Origin: an uncultured Lachnospiraceae bacterium
GTDB taxonomy: Bacteria; Bacillota; Clostridia; Lachnospirales; Lachnospiraceae
DNA length: 9,263 bases
Direction: 5' to 3'
Assembly (NCBI GenBank): GCA_946533525.1
Contig: CAMNBW010000040.1
Coordinates: forward strand, 1-9,263
Shown here: piece by piece, positions 1 through 9,263 of the stretch
Position numbering within the stretch: the first letter of the stretch is position 1
How the letters are laid out: each line of letters begins with the position of its first letter
The notes under the pieces: generated by a model
What the model was told of the DNA's origin: nothing
What the model saw: the letters and a program-made list of their open reading frames with translations, nothing else
Databases searched by the model: none
Position numbers and translations under genes: made by a program

Positions 1-16
1 ACGCAAATTCGAGTGA

Positions 17-49
17 TGAAAAATCGAGTTTACAGGACTCGATTTTTCA
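17..49 (-). terminator. Rho-independent terminator after metI
   Basis: A perfect 13-bp inverted repeat (17-29 against 37-49) encloses a 7-nt loop. It extends by four more pairs (12-15 with 50-53) if A16 is bulged. Read on the minus strand, the stem begins just after the metI TAG stop (54-52), and its descending arm ends in a run of five T, the usual intrinsic terminator layout. Because the stem has A-runs on one side and T-runs on the other, it could also stop transcription arriving on the plus strand from outside the window. Confidence 0.85.
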
Positions 50-51
50 CA

Positions 52-711
52 CTATGATAACCTCTTATATAAATGATTTCCTATCATCTGTATCAGCTGC
101 ACAAAAATGATAAGGATGACCGAGCACACGATAAGGTAATCCGTTCTGTACTGCTGATAGCCGTATCTTATGGCGATGTCTCCTATCCCTCCGCCTCCGA
201 CCGTGCCTGCCATGGCCGAATAGCCGATCAGGGATATTATTAAAAGCACTATTCCGTTCAGCATCCGCGGAATGGATTCCTTTACATACACCCGTAAAAG
301 TATCTGAAAATTCGAAGCTCCGAAGGATCTGGCCGCTTCGATGACGCCGGGATCCGTCTCTCTGAGACTCGTCTCGAAAATACGGGCGATAAAGGGTATT
401 GCCGAGATGGTCAGGGGCACAATGGAAGCCGTTGTCCCTATCGCCTTACCGACCACCAGCCTTGTAAAGGGTATAAGCAGTACCAGCAGGATGATAAACG
501 GAAAGCTTCTGAAAATATTGACTATAAGGCTTAAGGTCTCATAGACAGCCGGTATGGGGTGCAGGCCGTCCGGCGCGGTAAGCGTCAGGATCACCGCCGG
601 GATAAAGCCTATGATCACTGACCAGACCGTTGCCCAGAACACCATATATACAGTCTGCCACAGGGCCGTCAGAATAATCGAGGTCATGCTCGTTGTCGAT
701 ATGATTCCCAT
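52..711 (-). CDS. metI: Methionine ABC transporter permease MetI
   Basis: Inner-membrane permease subunit of a MetNI-Q type importer, predicted to form the dimeric channel that moves methionine (or a close derivative) from the MetQ lipoprotein into the cell using ATP hydrolysed by MetN. The 219-residue length is normal for MetI. About five hydrophobic segments are visible, at roughly 11-45, 58-82, 95-112, 150-170 and 190-212. The RSFPFIILL stretch (68-76) followed by GTTASIVPLTISAIPF is typical of MetI, as is the EAA coupling loop (EAARSFGAS from residue 125) that docks on the ATPase. The C-terminal VGGGGIGD and GYQQY blocks also match the family. It is the last gene of the operon: it starts 15 bp after the metN stop, with a GGAGG site about 7 nt before the ATG, and is followed directly by a terminator. 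Family assignment is firm; methionine as substrate is inferred from homology and neighbours. Confidence 0.93.
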   Translation of the reverse strand: MGIISTTSMTSIILTALWQTVYMVFWATVWSVIIGFIPAVILTLTAPDGLHPIPAVYETLSLIVNIFRSFPFIILLVLLIPFTRLVVGKAIGTTASIVPLTISAIPFIARIFETSLRETDPGVIEAARSFGASNFQILLRVYVKESIPRMLNGIVLLIISLIGYSAMAGTVGGGGIGDIAIRYGYQQYRTDYLIVCSVILIIFVQLIQMIGNHLYKRLS

Positions 712-726
712 CTTTTTCCTCCATTT

Positions 727-1719
727 CTACTTTCCATCAACGACGGCCTTTTCTATCACTTCCCAGGTTACGCCCTTTTTATCAAGAAATTCCGTCACCC
801 GCAGCTTGTCCTCTTCCTTCACGGTAATCACCAGACTGCCGTAAACATTCTTTCTGAAATCCTCAAGCTTCGCCCAGCTTATGCTGAAATTTGTATCCAG
901 TTCGCGGGCCATCTGCGTAACGACAGGCTCTTCGGAGCCCTTGCCGGTAAAGAAAAGCTGTATATTTATACCATCAGAAGGCAGCAGAGCACTCTCCTCA
1001 TGGAGAAATTCCCTGATCTCACGCCGCTCCGGTTTAACAAAAAGCTCCTCAGGCCTGCCCTCTGCCAAAACCACTCCGTTGCTTAAAAATGCAACTCTCC
1101 GGCATATCTGCTTAACGACCTCCATCTGGTGGGTCACAATGATTACAGTGATCCCCAGCTCCTGATTTATCCTTTGCAGAAGACTCAATATCCCCTTTGT
1201 AATCTCAGGATCCAGGGCGCTCGTCGCTTCGTCGCATAACAAAAATCTCGGTTCCAGCACCAGAGCCCGCGCAATGGCAACCCTTTGCTTCTGCCCTCCG
1301 GACAGCTCCCTGGGCCTTGCCCCGGCCTTATCCTCAAGCCCTACCAGCTTTATGAGGTTAAGTATCTTTTCCTTAGCCTCCGGAGTGTTGGTCTTTTTCC
1401 CCCAGAACTTCATCGGAAGGGCGATATTATCATAGACATTGAGGCGCTCTAAGAGATTGAAGCCCTGAAAGATCATCCCCATCTGTTTTTGCAGCTCTCT
1501 GAGAGTTCTTTTGTCAGCGGCCGACACCTTTTTGCCGTCAACCCTGATAGCTCCGTAATCATAGGGCTCCAGTCCGTTTATACATCTAAGCAGCGTGGAC
1601 TTTCCGGCGCCGCTTTGACCTATGATTCCGTATATCTCATGATCCCTGATCTTCAGAGAAATTCCTTTCAGGACCTCGAGATCCTGAAAGGATTTCCGTA
1701 CGTTGTCTATCTCAACCAT
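727..1719 (-). CDS. metN: Methionine ABC transporter ATP-binding protein MetN with NIL domain
   Basis: Cytoplasmic ATPase subunit that powers the MetI permease. At 330 residues it has the full-length MetN layout: an ABC domain (about 1-240) and a C-terminal NIL (ACT-like) domain (about 253-325). In known MetN proteins the NIL domain binds intracellular methionine and inhibits transport. Visible motifs are Walker A GQSGAGKST (34-42), Q-loop Gln85, signature LSGGQ (139-143), Walker B LLCDEATSALD (160-170) with catalytic Glu164, and switch His197. All key residues are intact. The start MVEIDNV fits the family. The ATG lies only 2 bp after the metQ TAA, and no clear Shine-Dalgarno sequence precedes it (the upstream bases read CCACAGTAAGC), so translation probably depends on ribosomes finishing metQ. 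An 11-bp inverted repeat lies in codons 10-19. A general amino-acid ATPase is an alternative, but the NIL domain and neighbours favour MetN. Confidence 0.95.
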   Translation of the reverse strand: MVEIDNVRKSFQDLEVLKGISLKIRDHEIYGIIGQSGAGKSTLLRCINGLEPYDYGAIRVDGKKVSAADKRTLRELQKQMGMIFQGFNLLERLNVYDNIALPMKFWGKKTNTPEAKEKILNLIKLVGLEDKAGARPRELSGGQKQRVAIARALVLEPRFLLCDEATSALDPEITKGILSLLQRINQELGITVIIVTHQMEVVKQICRRVAFLSNGVVLAEGRPEELFVKPERREIREFLHEESALLPSDGINIQLFFTGKGSEEPVVTQMARELDTNFSISWAKLEDFRKNVYGSLVITVKEEDKLRVTEFLDKKGVTWEVIEKAVVDGK

Positions 1720-4700
1720 GCTTACTGTGGAGCGATAAAGGATGAGATGACAGAGCCCTTATAGTGCTCTTCAATATATTGCTTGACGGCATCGGACTGG
1801 ATCGCTGCCACAAGCGCCTTAGTCTTTTCGGATTCCTCCGCACCCTGCTTTACTACGATAAAATTAGTCCTGCGTACAGTTGTTTCCTCGTCGAACTCCT
1901 CTATATCCAAAGCGGGATATTTGGCGGGAAGGTCTGCCCCGAGGGCGTAGTTGCCGTTAATGGCGGCTGCATCCAGGTCAGGCAGCACCAGCGGAAGGCT
2001 GGCAGCCTCAAAGGTGCTTATCTTATAGCCGTGAGGGTTGGCTTCCTTGTCGTCGGAAAGGGATTCTGCCGTGGTAGCTTCATCCGTGCCATAGCTTCCG
2101 AGTGAATTAAGAAGTCCCTTCTGAACCAGCAGATTTAAGCCGCGCTCGGTGTTCTCCGGGTCGTTGGGTATGCCTATCTCCGCCCCATCCGGCAGCTCCG
2201 CTAAAGTCTTATATTTCTGTGAGTAAATGCCCATGGGCTCGATATGTACACCGGCCACTGCCGCAAGATGGAGGCCCCTGTCCTCGTTTTCTCCGTTCAT
2301 ATATCCAAGGGTCTGGAAATAATTTGCATCCAGCTCGCCCTCTTCCAGCGAAGTGTTAGGTAGTACGTAGTCTTCGAAAACAACTGTCTCGAGCTCCCAC
2401 CCCTCTTCTGCCAGCACCGCTTTCACCGCATTGTCGAGAATGTCGGCATGGGGAACGGGATTTGCTCCAACGACGATCTTTTTATCCCCGCCGGCCGAAG
2501 CGTCCTCCTGCGCAGCCTCTGCCGTCGTCCCGGTCTGTTCGCCGCTCGGAGCTCCCTGTTCCTGCGCTCCTGTATCCGCTGCAGCCGGGGCTGCCGATAC
2601 ACTGGCACAGCCTGAAAGAAGACCTGCCGTAATAATACCCGTTAAAAGAATTGCTGATAATTTTTTCAATTTCATGATCCTGCCCTCCTTTGAAACTACA
2701 ATTGTTATGCGCTGTATAGTACACCATTTTCAAAGGAAGGTGGTAAGACTTTATTGTGATGCCTGGATATAAGATAAAATTATAATAAGCCTCCGGCGGA
2801 TGCGACCGTTACCGGCACATAGTTGAAGCCCGGTCTTTAACCTCACTGCCGATGAGCTCGACTGTCGCCTTATATTTATTCAGAAAAGCCGCATGACCGG
2901 CTTCGATAAGCTCCATGTTTTTCTCCGAGGCCGCATTTTCAAGCTGCGCGGCCAGCTCCTGCAGCTCCTCCACTCCGATGGCACGGGCATTGCTTTTAAT
3001 GGCGTGGATTAACACCTCGTAATTCCTTAAGTCTCCTGACTCGTAGAAGCCCTGAAGACGGGCGGATTTCTCCGGGCACTCCCCGCAAAAATCCGAAAGT
3101 ATTTCCAGATAGAAGTCCTCATCCCCGGCGGCATAGCCTATTCCCTCGTCCACGCGAAGTCCCTTTTCTTTCAGGCGGGCAATAACGGCTTTACTGGGTT
3201 CACCGGCATTACTGCTGCCGGCATTGCTTTTACCGTCCTCCTCTTCAGGGAAAAACTCTATGAACTCCTCTGAATCAAATTCAGAGAGATCTTCTGCACC
3301 GTCCGCAGGGACAGCTTTCCCGTTATCCGCGGGAGCCTTCTCCTCGAACGCCCTCTCCGGCAGATATTGTATAAGCTTTTCCTCCAGCTCCTTCAGGGCA
3401 ATGGGCTTTGACAGATAGTCGTCGAAGCCCGCTTCCAGATACATCTCTCTGGCTCCGACTACCGCATTCGCCGTAAGGGCAATGACCGCCGTTTCCTCCG
3501 GCACAAGCCCCTCTCCCCGAAGCCTCTTCATCGTCTCTATGCCGTCCATCCCCGGCATCATGTGGTCCAGGAGCACGATGTCGTAGGTGCTGCTTTTCAT
3601 GCGCTCTATCGTCTCCTCCCCGGAGGTCACCACATCCGGCCTGACAGCCAAAAGCTTCAGGAGATTTGCGCAGACCTTCCGGTTCATATCGTTGTCATCG
3701 ACTACCAGTATCCTGGCCTTCGGTGCGCTTATGACCTGCTGCTCGCTCCTGTTTTCATAACTTTCCTTAAGTCTGAGCTTATAGTCCCCTATGGGAGCTT
3801 CGTCCGCTATTTCCTGCCGCAGAGTAAAGCTGAAACAGGAGCCCTCCCCGTAGACACTGTCGACGGAAAGAGAGCTGTCCATCAGCGCCAGAAGGCTCTT
3901 GACAATGGAAAGCCCGAGCCCGGTGCCCTCGATGGCATGATTTCTGATCTCATCGAGCCGCTCAAAGGATTCGAACAGGGCCTTCCTGTCCTCCGCCCTG
4001 ATTCCTATGCCCGTATCCCTTACGGAGACGTACAGGAGCACGGTCTTCTCTTCCTTTTTTTCGACCCTCATAGTAAAGGTGACCGTTCCCGCCGGCGTGT
4101 ATTTCACGGCGTTTGTGAGGAGATTCATTATCACCTGCGAGAACCGGACATTGTCCCCGAAAAGAGCGCAGGGAATCGTTTCGTCTATATCGGCCTCAAA
4201 GCTTAAGCCCTTTGCGTCCGCCCTCTGCAACACGGAATTGACAAGGTCATTGATAAAGGAGGCGGTATCGTATTTGACGGGGATGATCTCCATCTTCCCG
4301 TCCTCGATCTTGGAAAAGTCCAGAATGCTGTTTATCAGCGTAAGCAGCGTTTTCCCCGAGGAATCAATGTTTCTTGCGTACTCCAGGATGTCCTTGTTGT
4401 CCTCCTCGCGTAAGATCATCTCGTTCATCCCGAGCACCGCATTGATGGGAGTGCGGATCTCGTGGGACATCTGCGCCAGGAAACGGCTCTTCGCCTCGGA
4501 TGCGACCTCAAATTTATGGATCGCCTCCACCTCCTCCGTCACGTCGATAAAGACGCACATATAGCAAAAGATCTCGTCAAAGCTGTCTCTCACGCCATTG
4601 ATGCGGACGGAATAAGCGTGCGTCTTTGCCTTATTCCAAAGCCTCGCGGCATAGATCTTATCCTCGGAGCTTTTAAGCATCTCCTCCGCGGAAGTCTCCG

Positions 4701-7700
4701 TCAGCAGAAAAAGGGCATCCAGTGTATGCCCTCCTTTTTCGCAGTCCGCTATTCTTTCATTCGCGTAACGATTAAAAAGAGCCGCCCTTCCCGAGAGATC
4801 GAACACGACAATTCCCGCATCGATGAAATCAAAGACCTTATCCTTGAGGCTGCCCATCCGGATATCAAAGGAAGAAAGCCGGGTTGCACCGTACCACATC
4901 ACGATAGTGCAGGCAGCGGCACCGATACCTGAGGTGGCTACCGCGGGATACCCTTGCTCCGGCAAAAAGGTGTCCGGCAGACTGAAGAAGAGCAGAGTGA
5001 AATTTGCGGCAAAGACCATGGTCAGAAAATGCCGGAGGCGTTTTACCCTGTTCTTTTTGACCCAAATGATCCCATAGGTTATGAGCAGCAGAAACATCAG
5101 CAGAATGTACAGAGAATGGATCTTGCGGTTAAAAAGAAATTCAGGATTTGCGACCCAGGTCGTTCTGCCCTCGAGGCGCATAAAAGTGTCTACTCCAAAA
5201 CGTCCGTACACAATAATGTCCAGAACTGAAATGATCAGCGAAAACGCCCTTGTAGCGCGAACCGCCCTTCTCCCGGCACCAGATACCTCCGTCACGAGAA
5301 AGGCCTCTGAAACCAGAAAAGCGACAATGGATAAAACGCCAAGTGAACGTACGGGATCACAAATGGAGAGCTCTTCCGTGATGCCGATTATGCCATAGGT
5401 AAGGCACCATACGGCGGAGGAGATGCCCAAAGCGCAGATGTAACTGCGCATCTTCCCCTCTGCATCCTTATTTCTCCAGTAAAAGCTGATACCCATGACA
5501 GCAGCCACAGTTCCGATGACGAGCAAAATACAGTTTATGATCCACATATTTATCTCATTCTTCCTTCATTCTGTACTGCGTGTCCTCGTCGATCATAGAG
5601 AGCATTATCCGGGCAAATTCCGGGTCGAACTGGGTTCCGATACCGTTTTCGATCTCCTCCCTTACAACTCCCTGGGGCAGCGGCGCCCGGTAGCTTCTGT
5701 GGCTGGTCATGGCATCGTAAGCATCGGCTACGGCTATGATCCTGGCCTCCTCCGGAATATCCGTCCCCGAAAGCCCGTCCGGGTAGCCCTTCCCGTCATA
5801 TCGCTCATGGTGCCAGCGGGCTCCCCTCTGGAAAGAGGGTCTCTCCTTGATCTTCCCAAGGATCCTTGCTCCCAGCACCGGATGATTCTTTATAATGTCA
5901 TACTCCTCCTCCGTCAGCTTCGCCGGCTTATTGATGACCGCGTCCGGTATGCCGATCTTTCCAACGTCGTGCAGAAGCCCCATCATAAATATTTCCTCAA
6001 GCTGCTTTTTCTCATATCCAAATCTTTCCGCGATCTCTCTGGAATAATCCGCGACCCTGGAGGAGTGTCCGTTGGTGTAGGTGTCCTTGGCGTCAATGGC
6101 TGAGGCCAGGGCGGATACGACATGGAGGAAGAGGCGCTCATTTTCGCGGGTCTTCTTATCTACCTCGGCAGCCAGATTTCGCTGCAAATGATCTAGATCT
6201 ATCGTATTTCGCACCCGGATCGTCAGTATCTCCGGCACAAAGGGCTTTGTGATAAAATCCATTGCGCCCGCGGTCAGACCCTTTGCCTCTGTCTGGTCCT
6301 TTTCATCTGCCGTCAGAAAGATAACGGGAAGCTTCTTCGCCCTCTTGATCTGGCGCATCCTGGCTAAGGTCTCGAAGCCGTCCATTCCGGGCATCTTTAT
6401 ATCCAAAAGTATAAGGTCCGGCAGATCTTTGTCCTCTACATATCTGATCAGGGCTTCCCCGGATTTCATGGCCGTAACGCGCATCCCGGCCCTGCTTAAG
6501 ATATGACCTGCCATCTTAAGATTCGTTTCATCGTCATCAACTATGATAACCCAATCTGCCATCCGCTTCCTCCGTCATCTTAATAACATCCCCAATATTG
6601 TCCGTCAAATTTGAATATTCCGCCGCAAAGACCGGATATGCATTTCCAATCCGCTCTGCGTCCATTTCTTCCGCCGCTTTCTCAAGCTCTAAGGCCCTGC
6701 CGTAAAGCTCCGCCGCACCTATGGTTTTCGCCATGCTCTTTAAGGCGTGAATCCTGATCTCAAACTCATGCCAGTCCTTTGCGGCAAAATAGGCGTCGAG
6801 CTCTTCCCTCTTTACCGGATAGTTTAACACAAAATCGCTGAGAAGTTCTTTATAAAATGCCCGATCTTCACAGCAATAGCTAAGGGCCGCCTCTGTATTC
6901 AGGCCAAGGCCCTTAAGCTCCCTGAATAAGGCTGTTTCTTCGGCCTCGCTCTCCTCCGAAGCCGCGTGATCTTTGGCCTTTTCGCCGTCCTGCCCTTCCT
7001 CTGCGCCCTCTTCCTCCGGATAAAATTCAAACAGCCCTTCCTCTTCCGCCGCCTCTTCCTGAAGCTGCCCGCTCTGCTCGATGACCTCCTCCGGCAGCCA
7101 GCTTCGCAAAATGTTCTCCAGCTGCGAAAGCTCGATGGGCTTGGAAAGGTAGTCATGAAAGCCCGCTTCCAGATACTTTTCCCTCGACCCCGCAATGGCA
7201 TTGGCCGTCAGGGCGACGACCTTCGTGCCCTCCTCAAGGTAGTGCTTCTCCTTCAATATCTTTAGGGTCTCCTTGCCGTCCAGCTTCGGCATCATATGGT
7301 CCAGCAAAACCAGGTGGTAGAAATTCTTCTGAATCTCATCTATCGCGTCCTGTCCCGAGGTACAAAGCTTCGGGGAAATTCCGAAGAGCCCGAGGAGGTT
7401 CTTAGCCACCTTGAGATTCATCTCATTGTCATCCACGACCAGCACCTTTGCGCCGGGCGCCGTAAAGGAATCCGTTTCCTTCTGCCTGCGGCTGTTCTCC
7501 AGCTTCTTTGTATAATCTCCAATGGGCGCGGCGTCCGCTATGCCCTGGCGGAGCGTGAAGAAAAATACGGAGCCCTTGCCATACTCACTCTTTACCTGTA
7601 TCTCGCTTTTCATCATCTTAAGGAGGTTGGAAACAATGGCCATGCCGAGGCCCGTCCCCTCTATGCTGCGGTTCTTCACCTCGTCGAGGCGCTCAAAGGA

Positions 7701-9263
7701 TTCAAAGAGCCTCGGCAGGTCCTCCTCCCGGATACCTATACCGGAATCCTCCACCGCCACGTAAAGCTCGGCTTCATTTCCCTCTGCGCCCCGCAGCTCG
7801 ACTGTCAGCCGCACAAAGCCCTGCCGGGTGTACTTCACGGCATTTGTCAGAATATTCATGACCACCTGGGACAGCCTTACATCATCCCCGACCATTTGGC
7901 TGGGGAGGTTTTCGTCTATGTCTGCATAAAATTCCAGCCCCTTTTCCCTGGCCCTTTCAGAGACCGATACCACCAGATTGTTGATCATGGAGGCCGTATC
8001 ATAGGTGACCGGAATTATCTCCATCTTTCCCTCTTCAATTTTGGAAAAGTCCAGGATGCTGTTTATCAGGGAAAGCAGGGTCCGCCCGGCGTTGTTTATA
8101 TTGGAAGAGTATTCGAGGATCTTCTCATCCTCCGCTTCCCTTAGGATCATTTCATTCATGCCCAGGACCGTATTGATCGGCGTTCGTATCTCATGGGACA
8201 TACTTGAGAGAAACGAGGATTTTGCCTCGCTTGCGGCTATCGCCCGTTCGGACACGATGAGCAGCCGCTCCCTGTCCTCCCGCGCCTTCTTTGACCGCTT
8301 CAAAATCGCCGCTATCATAAAGAACAAAATTCCCATCACCAGGAGGAACATTAAGATATTCAGCAGGATCACATGGATAAACTGGCTGCTGATGGAGGTG
8401 GGGCTGCTTCGCACGACCAGGTACCACCCGAGATATTCCACATATTTCGTAACCGCAAATTCTCCCGTATCCAGGGTCTCAGTGTGGTAGGCGTCCGCCT
8501 CCTTCCTGCCGATGGCATCTGTCGTGATCCAGGCGTTTTCTATATTGATGTCCTGCGTGTCCACCTGGACCATGCCCTTGTTGTCCACGAGATTTATCTT
8601 GACTCCGTACTCCTTTTCACATTCGAGGAAAAGCTCCTGCAGATTCGTCATCTGCACTCCTACCCCGCAGACGCCCAGGAGCTCGCCGTCCTCGTCCTCT
8701 ACTCTGGCATTGACGAATACCGTCCACTGGTTCCCGTTCATTTCGTCGCTGTCCACATCGAGGTCGTACTTGAGATTCTTTTCAAGAAAGAGGGAATACC
8801 ATATATCGTGACTGTCGTTTTCGGGATCGACGATCTTGTTTAAGCCCTCGTAGGTGTAGTAGCGCATGCTCTTTGCCGATACAAGAAAGGCGGAATCGTA
8901 GTCCAGGCCGTCCTTCAGATCCCGCAGGTACCTCTGCATGACCCCTACCGCCTCTTCCTCGCTCATGGAGGCCTCCCCTTCAAGGAAGGTGTCCAGAAAA
9001 TCATCACAGGCCATGGTCCGGGCCACGATGATGGGCTCATTGAGGCTGCCGGAGATCTGGTCATAGATCCGGTATGAAAGCATGGTGTCGATTTCCTTTG
9101 TATTCTCCCTTGCCAGCATCGCCAGGGATATAATTGATACGATAATGGCAAGAAGGAAGCTTACGGAAACCACGGCGAAAATAGGTATAACGCTCTTATC
9201 CTGCTCCTTTTTGCTCTTTTTCCCGATTGACATATCCTGCTCCTTACAAGAAGACCCGTCAGG

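Overview
The window looks like a piece of a Firmicutes chromosome, most likely a clostridium of the Lachnospiraceae type. The reasons are strong AAGGAGG-type ribosome binding sites, moderate GC, a lipoprotein-anchored binding protein, and a 7TM hybrid histidine kinase of a kind common in Clostridia. That placement is an inference from style and family content, not from a marker gene. All six genes read on the minus strand, so the biological order runs from the right end of the window to the left.

Region 1 (9263 to 2809, read leftwards) is a tight three-gene signalling operon. Its first gene is a hybrid histidine kinase with an extracytoplasmic dCache sensor, followed by HisKA, HATPase, receiver and Hpt domains. 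It overlaps by 26 bp the second gene, a receiver fused to an HD-GYP cyclic-di-GMP phosphodiesterase. Seven bases later comes a second hybrid kinase with the same HisKA-HATPase-REC-Hpt chassis, but with a 7TM membrane sensor and a PAS-like domain. The two kinases are clear paralogues: 64 of 82 residues around the H-box are identical in an ungapped alignment by eye. The simplest reading is two sensors feeding one output by His-Asp-His-Asp phosphorelay, with the stand-alone REC-HD-GYP protein as the final acceptor that lowers c-di-GMP. No GGDEF synthase or DNA-binding regulator is present in the window.

Region 2 (2808 to 2676) is a 133-bp intergenic stretch. It holds a possible weak terminator for the kinase operon, an AT-rich segment with a perfect TATAAT, and a 12-bp stem whose 3' arm is exactly the metQ Shine-Dalgarno sequence. 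No S-box or T-box is recognisable there.

Region 3 (2675 to 52) is a methionine-type ABC importer operon in the order metQ-metN-metI (lipoprotein, ATPase with NIL domain, permease), closed by a clean rho-independent terminator at 49 to 17.

The parts most worth a second look are the two-sensor phosphorelay around one HD-GYP protein, an acidic linker motif shared by both kinases, and the hairpin that hides the metQ ribosome binding site. Nothing here is a wholly unfamiliar system: every gene falls in a known family.
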